The notes beneath the pieces are model-generated. The model saw only the letters and a program-made list of their open reading frames with translations, did no database searches and was not told the origin of the DNA. The translations under genes and the position numbers were made by a program. Below, one piece after another: positions 25,206 to 33,955 of a DNA stretch of 36,273 nt. Source of the DNA: Anaerofilum sp. An201 (GTDB lineage: Bacteria; Bacillota; Clostridia; Oscillospirales; Ruminococcaceae); NCBI RefSeq assembly GCF_002160015.1, contig NZ_NFJT01000028.1, positions 1 through 36,273 on the forward strand. The letters run 5' to 3'. Every line of letters begins with the position of its first letter. The first letter of the stretch is position 1.

Positions 25206-26078
25206 ATGGTGGAATTGTATCAACTGGTTCAGCTGGTGGCCATCGCAGATTGCGGAACGATTTCGGGGGCGGCGGAACAGCTGCATCTCTCACAGCCTGC
25301 GCTGAGCCGCTCCATGCAAAAGTTAGAGGATGTGTTACAGGTCACTCTCTTTGACCGTCAAAAAAACAAAATAAGTCTGAACAAAAACGGGGAGCTTGCC
25401 GTGGAATACGCCCGGCGTGTTATCGATCAGGCCCACGATCTCGTGGAACAGGTGCGTGCGTTCGATCGCAGCCAGCGCACCATTGCCATCGGCTCCTGTG
25501 CGCCTGCACCGTTGTGGACGTTGTCGCCGCTGGTTTCCCAGTTATATCCCGAAATGACCGTCTCATCCGAGATGAAGGATTTGCAAACGCTCATAGCCGG
25601 ATTGAAAACCGGTTTGTATCAATTCATTGTTCTTCCTTGCGCACTGGATGAGCCGGAAGTATACTGCTTCCCCTTTGAAACGGAGCAGCTGTATTTCTCT
25701 TTGCCGCCTGCGCATCCCCTGTCTGCCTCAAAGGGGCTTTACTTCAAGGACATCGACGGCGAAAGTATTTTGCTGCTTTCGCAAATTGGATTCTGGCGCG
25801 ATGTTTGCCGCGAAAAAATGCCGTTGACCCGCACACTGGTTCAAAACCGGCAGGAGGATTTCGAGGAACTGGTGCAGGCTTCCGCTCTCCCCTCCTTTGT
25901 TTCGGATTTGAGCATGCGGTGGTCGGGGAAACCCGAAAACCGCACCGTCATCCCTGTTTTAGACCCGGAGGCGACGGTTTGCTATCATTTTGCGTGTCTG
26001 CGAAAAACAAAGAAAAAAATATCCGCTTTGATCGAGCGGATCAAAGCGGATACAGCGGGCAGTGAGTCAATTCACTGA
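25206..26078 (+). CDS. LysR-family transcriptional regulator
   Basis: This 290-residue protein has the N-terminal winged helix (ISGAAEQLHLSQPALSRSMQKLE, residues 19-41) and a shorter-than-usual periplasmic-binding-like effector domain (about 92-280). It probably controls the divergent aldo/keto reductase gene, whose start is only 26 bp away; the inducer is unknown. TATAAT at 25162-25167 and AAAGGAG before ATG 25206 support start and promoter. Its last codons form a perfect 13-bp hairpin that serves as terminator for the opposite strand. Confidence 0.9.
   Translation: MVELYQLVQLVAIADCGTISGAAEQLHLSQPALSRSMQKLEDVLQVTLFDRQKNKISLNKNGELAVEYARRVIDQAHDLVEQVRAFDRSQRTIAIGSCAPAPLWTLSPLVSQLYPEMTVSSEMKDLQTLIAGLKTGLYQFIVLPCALDEPEVYCFPFETEQLYFSLPPAHPLSASKGLYFKDIDGESILLLSQIGFWRDVCREKMPLTRTLVQNRQEDFEELVQASALPSFVSDLSMRWSGKPENRTVIPVLDPEATVCYHFACLRKTKKKISALIERIKADTAGSESIH
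26011..26051 (-). terminator. terminator of the minus-strand kinase/MATE transcript, inside the LysR coding end
   Basis: 26021-26033 pairs perfectly with 26039-26051 around GAGCG. On the minus strand the stem is followed by seven T, so it ends transcripts from the MATE/kinase locus while being part of the LysR reading frame. Confidence 0.75.
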
Positions 26079-26127
26079 TATTCCATCGCAGCACAAACGG
26101 TTTCACCGGCCTATGTGCTGCACGATT

Positions 26128-26540
26128 TCAGCAAAACAGTTTTGCTATAACCGGGACCATTTCTTTGACGACGGTTTGTGTCGTATTGAGGCAGAGATCA
26201 AAATTCAGTTTGTCGCCCCATGGATGCCCCGTATAAAATTCATAATACTTGGCGCGCTTTTTATCAATCCCGGAAATTTTCTGCCGGAGTTCTTTATCCG
26301 AGAGCGTTTCCTCCTCCGGGCCTTTTTCACGGCAGCGCTTCATCTTGCTTTCCATGTCTGCATAGACAAAAATTCGGAAAGGCTTATATTCTTTCAAAAT
26401 GTGATCTGCACAGCGTCCAACGATGACGCAGTTTGACTCGGCAGCCAGTTCTTTTATGATACACGCCTGCTCCTGATAGACCGTTATCGTTTGTTCAAAG
26501 GCCGGATTTCCCAGCGCATAAAAGCTCTGTCCAATATGGA
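26128..26540 (-). pseudogene. cytidylate-kinase-like protein, 5'-truncated
   Basis: The C-terminal about 135 residues of a cytidylate-kinase-like (Cytidylate_kin2) nucleotide kinase: CIIKELAAESNCVIVGRCAD, FRIFVYADMESKMKRC and KRAKYYEFYTG..WGD. The P-loop half is missing; upstream the frame runs into out-of-frame MATE sequence. Phosphoryl transfer is therefore not expected. Junction lies at about 26530-26550. Confidence 0.7.
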
Positions 26541-27115
26541 TCGGGGGCGCCCATATCACAGGTAAAGACAAAGAAGTAATCTCCGAATACATTAAAGATG
26601 CCGCCTGCCAAGACACCTGCCGTGGCCAAGGTGGGATTTTTGTCATTCCGCAGATAGGCCGCCAGCGTCTGTGTAAACAGAAAGCAGGGCACGACGAATT
26701 TGATCGGCAGCACATATTCCCTGGCCAACGTGAGGGTGTGTCCTTCCGCACCGAAAAATTTCAGCAGCGGCTGGTCAAAAAAGGCAATGACGATCCACGC
26801 GAGCACCGCAAGGATGACGGAACCAAGGATGGAAACTGTAAAATATTCGTTGGATTGGCGGACCTGATCCTCTCCTTTTCCTCAAATCATACTGAAAAGG
26901 ACAGAGCCGCCGATCCCCATCAAGAGCCCCAGACTGTAAATGATATTCCAGATGGGCGCGACAACCGCCAAAGCTGCCGTACCTTCCGGCCCATGATACT
27001 GGCCCACCATGGCCATATCCACAATAGAATAAATGGAGGTGATCAGAGCGCTGCCAAAAGCGGCCGCAAGATATTTGAAATAGAGCGTTTTGATTTTTCC
27101 GTTTAGAAAGTCCAT
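26541..27115 (-). pseudogene. MATE-family efflux transporter, interrupted by TGA and truncated
   Basis: The start MDFLNGKIKTLYFKYLAAAFGSALITSIYSIVDMAMVGQ (quoted here in part: SIVDMAMVGQYHGPEG) is a typical MATE N terminus. After LFSMI a TGA at 26882-26884 stops the frame; the same frame then resumes with GKGEDQVRQSNEYF and continues to VFTCDMGA. A CGA or AGA codon there would restore it, so this is a single nonsense change. About 200 of the usual 450 residues remain; then the reading frame passes into the kinase-like gene. Two independent lesions mark it as a dead gene. It has a strong RBS (GGAGGAGG) and a leader hairpin. Confidence 0.8.
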
Positions 27116-27119
27116 TTTG

Positions 27120-27189
27120 TCAATTCCTCCTCCAAAACAAAAAAGCTGGATAAAGTACAGACATCTCAGTCTGTGCCTTTATCCAGCTT
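27120..27189 (-). promoter_or_regulatory. leader hairpin/attenuator and 14-codon leader ORF before the MATE gene
   Basis: AAGCTGGATAAAG (27177-27189) pairs perfectly with CTTTATCCAGCTT (27145-27157 side) with an inner ACAGAC/GTCTGT stem, and a T6 tract follows before the MATE ribosome binding site. A short ORF (27164 to 27120, MSVLYPAFLFWRRN) starts in the hairpin loop, runs through its 3' arm and ends four bases before the MATE start. This is the layout of translation-dependent attenuation of resistance genes. Confidence 0.55.
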
Positions 27190-27190
27190 A

Positions 27191-27536
27191 TCATTTCTAC
27201 TGAATGATTTGCCCTCCAGCTGATGCTTATTTTAAAGCATTCAAAATTTTTTGTCAAGGAGTTTTTATTTTGAAAATAAATGCTGGTGTTTCCATGAATT
27301 CTCGTCTCCATAGTTTTTATTTGTTCCTTAACCCTTTTTACAACAAAAAATACTGTTTAAACTATTATATGCCATGATTCAAATCTTGGCAAGGCAGTTT
27401 TACACAGGGCATGTACAGCGATGGACAAGCAATCTTTTCAATTTATGCCAAAATACATCGTGCAGTTGCCAAACTTTGCCATTTTTCTTATACTTATAAT
27501 AGGATAAAATAAAATTTTCAAAGGGAGACCTAACAG
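27191..27536. promoter_or_regulatory. AT-rich divergent spacer with promoter of the helicase gene
   Basis: No gene is seen in these 350 bp. TATAAT at 27495-27500 with a poor -35 region and AAGGGAGA before ATG 27537 serve the helicase. The stretch is clearly more AT-rich than the genes on either side. Confidence 0.55.
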
Positions 27537-30500
27537 ATGGAAAGCAGCAGCGTTCTGCATACGGTGGGCAGAGCAATCTTCAAGGCCATACATGAAGGAA
27601 AATGGCTAAGTATAGAATATAAAAATCAAAGCGGCCAGATCACACGGTACTGGATCGCCGTCAAATCCTTGTGCGCCGAGACCGGCCGTATGCGGGTGGA
27701 CGGAATGCATCTGGGCAAGCTGACGGTGCAGGAGCTGATTATATACGCCAGCGGTATCCGTTCTGCGCAAGTGCTGGACGGCTCGTGGTGTCCGGTGAAC
27801 GACAAGTTGGTGCGGGACATTCTGGAACATCCCCGCAAATATGAGCCTTTATTCGGCACCACCGTCAATCTGCGCATCCTGGAATATCTCACCCTTTGCA
27901 GCAAGCTGGACAGCACTCCCTACTACAGCGAATACGCACTGATCCATCAGCTGGATGCCGACAGCTTTTCCGAAGGAACGTTAAAATTAAGCGAAACGCA
28001 ATTCGCACAGATCGTGCAGCAATTCCAGCGTGATGCTGCCCAGGAAGAAAAACAGCGCGTACAGATGCAAGAGCTGGGGATGAATCTGCTGAGTGTAAAC
28101 ACCGAACGCGGGTTGTATCTGCTGGCGTATCGGCCTCTCTTTCTGGATATTGTCGGCCGCTGTCTGCGTGCCCGCAACGAGCCGGTCGTCTGCCGGGAAT
28201 TCACACTGGATGGAATGAAGGTGAGCGCACACCAATTTCTGGACGCCGAAGACTACTGTCTCTTGGATAACTTCAACCACAACGCAGAGCGAATCAAGGA
28301 CTGCATCACGCAGCACAGCTTCCGGCGATATGGTGTGAACGACATGCCATATCTGGTGTCGATCTCGCGCAACAATCTGGTGGATCTGGAATATCAGTAT
28401 CGCGGAATCCTGAAAATGTTCCAGTCCCCGGAAAAAGAGGAACTCACCGCCCCCATTCGCGCATTTTTTGGAGAGATGACCACCCGGCCTCGCCGCAGAA
28501 AATCGTTCCCGCTGGCACTGGCAGACAATCGGGTAAACCTCGACCAGCTTCTGGCGATCAACAATGCAATGCGTTATCCTCTGACCTATGTACAAGGGCC
28601 TCCGGGCACCGGCAAGACCAGCACTATCGTCAACACGATGACCACCGCCTTTTTCAACGAGCGCACCGTTCTGTTCGCCTCCTACAACAATCATCCCATC
28701 GACGGTGTGGTGGAAAAGCTGCAGGGCCTGCAATATCGCGGAAAGAAAATCCCTTTTCCTATCGTGCGGCTTGGCAGCAACGCCTGTGTGGAAAAGGCGC
28801 TGGACAGCATTCTCGAATTGTACGAGAGCTGCAAAGAAGTGGCTGTATTTGAAAAAACGCTGGACAACAACCACGCACAGCGCGCTGCGCGCGCCAAACG
28901 CCTGACTGCGCTGCTGGAACGCTATGAGGAAATTCTGGACCTGACCGAACGGCGTGAAACGATCCAGCGGCTGCTGGATGCTCGCGCACATATGAACTTC
29001 CAATATGAATTACAGGCGGGACAGTTGCCGCAGGTGGAGACGGAACTTGCACGCAAAGGCACGGTACGCACAGAAGATGCGCTTGCCCTTCTGGACCGGA
29101 GCGAAGAGGATTTCCGAAAATATCTGTACTACACCTCGGTCCGGTACATCCGGCGTCTGGACGAGCCAAAAAACAAAGAGTTGAAATCCATTCTGTACAG
29201 CGATGGTTCGCCGCAGGCCCGGATCGCAGCGTTCAACAATTATCTCTCAAACCCGGAAAACCTGAAAAAATTCCTGAAGATTTTCCCCTTTGTGGCCACC
29301 ACCTGCATTTCCGCACAAAAGCTGGGGACCCCGGAACCGGTATTTGACATGGTGATCATGGACGAAGCCAGCCAGTGCAACACCGCTGTTTCCCTGGTGC
29401 CCATCCTGCGCGGTTTTTCTCTGATGCTTGTGGGCGACCCCCAGCAATTGCAGCCGGTGATCCAACTGGCACCGGAAGACAACCAGATCCTGCGCCAGCG
29501 CTATCGCGTAGGCGAGGAATACGACTATATCAAAAACTCGATATACAAATGTTTCCTGGCCTGTGACGCAGTGAGTGACGAGGTGCTTCTGCGGCATCAC
29601 TATCGCTGTGACCCCCGTATCATCCAGTTCAATAACAAAAAATATTACAATCATCGTCTGCTCGTGGACAGCCAGCGCAGTGACAATCCCCCACTGGTGT
29701 ATGTGGACGTTCCCAACGATGTCTCTACGCAAAAAAATACGGCGCCTGCCGAGGTCGATCTCATCGACCGATATCTCAGCAAGCACCCCGAAACATCGGT
29801 GGGTATCATCACACCGTTTGCAAATCAGCGGGAGCAGATCCACCGGATGCTGACCGCACAGGAGCATACCAATGCCAGCTGCGGTACCGTACATGCATTT
29901 CAAGGAGACGAAAAAGATGTGGTTATCTTTTCGCTCGCACTCACCGAACAGACACAACCGGCCACCTACGATTGGCTGAAAAACAATAAGGAACTGATCA
30001 ACGTGGCCACTTCGCGCGCGAAACAGCAGCTGATCGTTCTTTCCAACTGGCATCAGCTGGAACGGCTGCACGCTGGCAGCGACGATGACGACATCTACGA
30101 GCTTGTGCAATATGTGCGCAGCAATGGTACATCCCAGGTGTCGGAAAAGCCGGCCGCTTCGCGTGCACTGGGGATCCAGCCATATAGCACGGCAACTGAA
30201 ACGGCTTTTCTGGAAAATCTGAATCACGCATTGGACAACGTGTTCCTTTCCGGCAGCCGCTGTATTGTGCGGCACAGGGTGAATATACAGGATTTGTTTG
30301 GTGAAACACAACTGGATGCGGACCTTTTCGGCAGCAGACGCTTCGATTTCGTGGTGTACAAGCGCGACGGGCGGCGGTCGGTTCCCATCCTTGCCATAGA
30401 ACTGGATGGCCACGAACGCCACACCGATTCTGCCGGACAGCAAAGAGAAAATGAAAAGCTTCGTCTCTGCCAGGAACATGGCTTTGAACTCATCCGGGTG

Positions 30501-30569
30501 GACCCTACCTACATTCGCCGATACCACTATATCAAACAGATTTTGATTCGGTATTTTCATGCAGGGTAG
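27537..30569 (+). CDS. WYL-like / SF1 helicase / DUF2726-like nuclease fusion
   Basis: This 1010-residue protein joins three parts. Residues 10-90 resemble a WYL-type ligand-sensing fold (AIHEGKWLSIEYKNQSGQIT). Residues about 335-870 are a UPF1/Dna2-like superfamily 1 helicase: Walker A GPPGTGKTST (354-363), motif II MDEAS (D609, E610), GDPQQLQPV, HHYRCDPRII, GTVHAFQGDEKDVV and NVATSRAKQ. Residues about 900-1005 resemble DUF2726, a restriction-nuclease-like domain, with D937 (RFDFVVY) and E955-x-D957 (IELDGHE) as candidate metal ligands. It probably unwinds and cuts nucleic acid. It stands alone in an AT-rich setting, with its own promoter. Helicase-nuclease fusions are common in phage defence; that role is inferred. 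A DNA-repair role is the alternative. Confidence 0.8.
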   Translation: MESSSVLHTVGRAIFKAIHEGKWLSIEYKNQSGQITRYWIAVKSLCAETGRMRVDGMHLGKLTVQELIIYASGIRSAQVLDGSWCPVNDKLVRDILEHPRKYEPLFGTTVNLRILEYLTLCSKLDSTPYYSEYALIHQLDADSFSEGTLKLSETQFAQIVQQFQRDAAQEEKQRVQMQELGMNLLSVNTERGLYLLAYRPLFLDIVGRCLRARNEPVVCREFTLDGMKVSAHQFLDAEDYCLLDNFNHNAERIKDCITQHSFRRYGVNDMPYLVSISRNNLVDLEYQYRGILKMFQSPEKEELTAPIRAFFGEMTTRPRRRKSFPLALADNRVNLDQLLAINNAMRYPLTYVQGPPGTGKTSTIVNTMTTAFFNERTVLFASYNNHPIDGVVEKLQGLQYRGKKIPFPIVRLGSNACVEKALDSILELYESCKEVAVFEKTLDNNHAQRAARAKRLTALLERYEEILDLTERRETIQRLLDARAHMNFQYELQAGQLPQVETELARKGTVRTEDALALLDRSEEDFRKYLYYTSVRYIRRLDEPKNKELKSILYSDGSPQARIAAFNNYLSNPENLKKFLKIFPFVATTCISAQKLGTPEPVFDMVIMDEASQCNTAVSLVPILRGFSLMLVGDPQQLQPVIQLAPEDNQILRQRYRVGEEYDYIKNSIYKCFLACDAVSDEVLLRHHYRCDPRIIQFNNKKYYNHRLLVDSQRSDNPPLVYVDVPNDVSTQKNTAPAEVDLIDRYLSKHPETSVGIITPFANQREQIHRMLTAQEHTNASCGTVHAFQGDEKDVVIFSLALTEQTQPATYDWLKNNKELINVATSRAKQQLIVLSNWHQLERLHAGSDDDDIYELVQYVRSNGTSQVSEKPAASRALGIQPYSTATETAFLENLNHALDNVFLSGSRCIVRHRVNIQDLFGETQLDADLFGSRRFDFVVYKRDGRRSVPILAIELDGHERHTDSAGQQRENEKLRLCQEHGFELIRVDPTYIRRYHYIKQILIRYFHAG

Positions 30570-31135
30570 TCTGAACGTGCTGCAAAGAATAATTGACTGG
30601 CATGCGGTACGTCTGCTGGTCAAAACCGGGTGGTGATTGTGCGAGAGATGCTTGTCATTCTAAACAGCGAAAAAAATCGGTGGGTGTTCGTGGCATTTTT
30701 GAACCACCGGTTTGTACCTGTTTTGGGGGCTTTTGTACCAACCCGACCCACCGGTTTTTCCTCGGCCATAACCAGGATACAAAGCGCAGGCAACTGTTTT
30801 TCGCTTTTCAGCAAAAACGAATACCAAAGTTCTGCTTTAGCCTTCACAAACCATAGCCGTTGGGGCGCTGCTGGGTTGCTGTTCCGGCTCCAGCATTGTG
30901 CAAAATCTGCCGCAACAAATTTTCAGTGTGTCGGGGCCGAGATTGGAGATCTGTATCGGACGGCAAAGAAATTTTTTGCCGTAAAAACGGATACCACCGC
31001 ATCCGCCCCGCCAGGGGAAGGCGTTCGCTCCACACAGACCGCTGTTTTTTGATAAGTGAAGGCCGTCGTCCAAAAGGGCGGCGGCCTCCGTTTTTTGTTT
31101 AGAAAATCTGTCCGGTGCAGACTGTGGACGCGGTT
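30570..31135. other. gene-free spacer rich in inverted repeats
   Basis: No convincing ORF. At 30669-30765 nested repeats (CGGTGGGT/ACCCACCG outer, GGTTTGTAC/GTACCAACC inner, and an alternative AACCACC partner) can form competing structures and end in GGTTTTTCC, so part of it may terminate the helicase transcript. ACGGCAAA/TTTGCCGT lies at 30960-30985. A terminator sits at 31058-31097. Confidence 0.5.
31058..31097 (+). terminator. Rho-independent terminator
   Basis: GGCCGTCGTCC pairs with GGCGGCGGCC (small mismatch) and is followed by TCCGTTTTTTG on the plus strand. It is about 500 bp after the helicase gene, so an unrecognised plus-strand transcript may end here. Confidence 0.65.
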
Positions 31136-32503
31136 TTACTCCAGCATCATTTTGGCCGCTTTGTAGAGATCCCCGCAGCCCAGCGTCAGCACCAGATCGC
31201 CGGGCTGTGCATGGGACAGGATATACTCCTTGACCTCCTCGAAGGTCTGCACGCAGACGCTGCCCGGCATTTTTGCCGTCAGGTCCTCGGCCTTGACGGT
31301 GTAGTCCTCCTCTTTCTCGCGCCCGCCCATGATCCTGGTGACCACCACGTGGTCGGCGATCGGCAGGACCTCGGCAAATTCGTCCAGCAGCATCTCGGTG
31401 CGGCTGAAGGTGTAAGGCTGGAAAACGGCCCACACCTCCTTGAAGCCCAGCTCCTTGGCGGTGGTGAGGGTGGCTCTCAGCTCGGTGGGATGATGCGCAT
31501 AGTCGTCCGCGATGGTGATGCCGTTCACCTCGCCCATGATCTCGAAGCGGCGCCCCGCACCGGTGAACGCCTGGATGCCGCGGGCCACCTCATCGCCCGA
31601 CAGCCGGCACAGACGCGCCACCGCGCATACCGCCAGCGCGTTGTAAATATGATGGTATCCGGGCACGCTCAGCTGGATGTGCGCATACTCCCGGGTGAGC
31701 TCCATCACGTCGAAGCTGTAGAAACCGGGTTTGTATTCGCAGATATTCCGGGCGGTGAAGTCGGCCGGACATTGGATGCCGATGGTGCGCACATGGCGGT
31801 CGAGCGTTTTGACCACGTCGTAGGTATTGGCGTCGTCCGTATTGGCCACGATGGTATCGGTGGTGAGCAGACAGAATCTGCGGAACGCATCCTTCAGGTT
31901 CTCCATGCTGCCGTAGTACTCCAGATGGTCGGCGTCGATGTTCAGCAGCACCGAAATGGAGGGAGCCAGATGCAGGAAGGTGCGGGCATACTCGCAGGCC
32001 TCAATGATGATCTCGCGGCCCTTCCCGCTTTTGCCGTAGCCGTCGATCAGAGGCAGCTTGCCGCCGATCACCGCCGCGGGATCTTTGCCCGCCATCTCGA
32101 ACACCTGCGTCATCATCGCGGTGACGGTGGTTTTGCCGTGGGTGCCCGCTATGCAGATGGGATTGGGATACAGCTGCGCCACATAGCCCAGCAGCACGCT
32201 GCGCTCGGCGGTGGGAATGCCCTGCTGCACCGCGGCGGCCAACTCGGGGTTGTCGGGGTGGATCGCAGCCGAATAGATAACCAGATCGGCCCCGGCGACG
32301 TTCTCCGCCCTCTGCCCCATATACACCTGGATGCCCATCGCGCGCTCGGCGTCGAGGATGCTGCCTTCGTTCACGTCCGAACCGGAGATCTCATAGCCGC
32401 GCGCGGCCAGGATCTGCACCAGCGGATACATGCCGCTGCCGCCGATGCCGATAAAATGCAGACGGTGCTTGCCTGCCAGCAGGTCTGAATTGAAATTGTT
32501 CAT
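31136..32503 (-). CDS. murC: UDP-N-acetylmuramate--L-alanine ligase
   Basis: This 455-residue cytoplasmic Mur ligase adds L-alanine to UDP-MurNAc, the first peptide step of peptidoglycan precursor synthesis, using ATP. The N-terminal Rossmann motif FIGIGGSGM, the P-loop segment CIAGTHGKTTVTAMM, NIDADHLEYYG and the C-terminal DDYAHHPTE are all present, in the order and length of MurC. ATG 32503 is preferred over the longer frame because AGAGGTG lies just upstream and homology starts at MNNFNSD. No other mur gene is adjacent. Confidence 0.95.
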   Translation of the reverse strand: MNNFNSDLLAGKHRLHFIGIGGSGMYPLVQILAARGYEISGSDVNEGSILDAERAMGIQVYMGQRAENVAGADLVIYSAAIHPDNPELAAAVQQGIPTAERSVLLGYVAQLYPNPICIAGTHGKTTVTAMMTQVFEMAGKDPAAVIGGKLPLIDGYGKSGKGREIIIEACEYARTFLHLAPSISVLLNIDADHLEYYGSMENLKDAFRRFCLLTTDTIVANTDDANTYDVVKTLDRHVRTIGIQCPADFTARNICEYKPGFYSFDVMELTREYAHIQLSVPGYHHIYNALAVCAVARLCRLSGDEVARGIQAFTGAGRRFEIMGEVNGITIADDYAHHPTELRATLTTAKELGFKEVWAVFQPYTFSRTEMLLDEFAEVLPIADHVVVTRIMGGREKEEDYTVKAEDLTAKMPGSVCVQTFEEVKEYILSHAQPGDLVLTLGCGDLYKAAKMMLE

Positions 32504-32663
32504 TCTGTTCACCTCTGGATGCCCCTGCGCTGGCCGCATGCAGCCCGCCGAACATGGGCAAAATTTCTATGTCGATATTTATTATAGTATTTTTGCGAAA
32601 AAAAATAAACGAATTTTGGAAAACTTCGGAAAAAAAGTGGGCGTCCGGCCGCCGGATGTGGTA

Positions 32664-33122
32664 TCATGTATCCGGGGTTTCCCGTTCCATCGCCAGGAGC
32701 GCGGCTTTTTTGTCCATCCCTCCGGCATAGCCTGTCAGCGCGCCGTTCGCCCCCAGCACCCGGTGACAGGGGATGAGGATGCCGATGGGATTGCGGTTGC
32801 AGGCCATCCCCACCGCACGCGCTGCGCGCGGATTCCCCACCGACGCCGCGATCTGCCCATAGCTGCGGGTTTGCCCATAGGGGATATCGCACAGGGCGCT
32901 CCACACCGCATGCTGAAAGGGCGTGCCCCGGGGCGCGAGGGGGATCGAAAAGGTGCGCCGGGCACTGGAAAAGTACTCCGCCAGCTGCTGCGCCGCGCGG
33001 CGGAGAAGGTCGCTTTGCGGCGCGGCGCACGGGCCGGCGCAGAACTCCACCCGGGTGAGCGCCGAGCCGTCCGCCTCCAGGCGCAGAAAGCCGACCGGCG
33101 TTTCAACAACACAAAAATCCAT
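32664..33122 (-). CDS. ogt: methylated-DNA--[protein]-cysteine S-methyltransferase
   Basis: This 152-residue DNA repair protein removes the methyl group from O6-methylguanine in a suicide reaction. The acceptor cysteine is C119 in IPCHRV; the DNA-binding helix segment (GTPFQHAVWSAL, IPYGQTRSYGQIA) and ARAVGMACNRNP precede it, as in Ogt/MGMT. Length is that of the short Ogt form. It is divergent from the membrane phosphoesterase gene with 41 bp between starts. Confidence 0.93.
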   Translation of the reverse strand: MDFCVVETPVGFLRLEADGSALTRVEFCAGPCAAPQSDLLRRAAQQLAEYFSSARRTFSIPLAPRGTPFQHAVWSALCDIPYGQTRSYGQIAASVGNPRAARAVGMACNRNPIGILIPCHRVLGANGALTGYAGGMDKKAALLAMERETPDT

Positions 33123-33163
33123 ATTTCACACCTCACTTCTGATCTGCTGGAAAGGAGCCTTTC

Positions 33164-33952
33164 ATGAGCCGTTTACTTGTTTCCGCTGCCGGACTGTGCG
33201 CCGCCGGCATCGCCGTCGCCGGCTATGCGGCGCTGGTGGAGCCCAACCGTCTCACCGTCACACGCCCTTCCCTTCCCCGGCCGGTGCCGGTGCGGACCGT
33301 GTTTTTCTCCGACCTGCACATCGGCCGGAAATACTCCCCTGCCCATCTGGAGCCGATTGTGGACGCCATCAACCGCCTGCATCCCCAGCTGGTGCTGTTC
33401 GGCGGCGACTTCTTCGCCAAACTGCCCACCGACCGGCCGGTGCTGGATTTTGACTGGATCGCCGCCCAGCTGCGGCGGATCGAAGCCCCGCTGGGAAAGT
33501 ACGCGGTGGCCGGCAACCACGATGTGCGGCACAACAGCCTGCCGGAATTTTACCGTCTGCTGAAGGCGGGCGGCTTCACCGTGCTGTGGGAACAGACGGC
33601 GCAGCCGCTGCCGGGGCTGGAGATCTGCGGGCTGGCCCCCTACACCCACGGCGACGCACTGCGCCGGACAGGTTCCAGCGCCTACCGCATCTGCCTGTGC
33701 CACATGCCGGACAAGGCGCGGTATCTGCCGCTGTGGCAGTGCGACCTGATGCTGTCCGGCCACAGCCACGCCGGGCAGATCCGTCTGCCGGTGTTGACCG
33801 GGCAGATCCTGCCGCCGGGCGGCAAATACTACCCCTACGGCCTGTATCAGCCGCAGGGCAAAGACCGCGCCGCGCTGTTCGTCAGCCGCGGGCTGGGGGT
33901 CTCCGGACCGCCGATGCGGCTGGCCGCACCGCCCGAGATCGTTCTGCTGTGA
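33164..33952 (+). CDS. membrane-anchored metallophosphoesterase (YaeI/YkuE-like)
   Basis: This 262-residue protein starts with a hydrophobic anchor or signal (residues 5-25) and continues with the calcineurin-like motifs FFSDLHIGRK (about 46-55), FGGDFF, AGNHDVRH and SGHSHAGQIRLP. This matches the YaeI/YkuE subgroup, which act on phospholipid- or envelope-linked substrates at the membrane; the substrate here is unknown. AAAGGAG precedes ATG 33164. It ends two bases before the convergent glycosyltransferase stop. Confidence 0.87.
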   Translation: MSRLLVSAAGLCAAGIAVAGYAALVEPNRLTVTRPSLPRPVPVRTVFFSDLHIGRKYSPAHLEPIVDAINRLHPQLVLFGGDFFAKLPTDRPVLDFDWIAAQLRRIEAPLGKYAVAGNHDVRHNSLPEFYRLLKAGGFTVLWEQTAQPLPGLEICGLAPYTHGDALRRTGSSAYRICLCHMPDKARYLPLWQCDLMLSGHSHAGQIRLPVLTGQILPPGGKYYPYGLYQPQGKDRAALFVSRGLGVSGPPMRLAAPPEIVLL

Positions 33953-33955
33953 CGG

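Noticed and set aside
24028-25305. 425-codon plus-strand frame opposite the aldo/keto reductase
   Set aside because: It is a shadow of a gene with a complete catalytic tetrad.
30837-31433. 198-codon minus-strand frame downstream of murC
   Set aside because: It overlaps the murC 3' end in another frame and then crosses terminator and repeat sequence without any recognisable motif.
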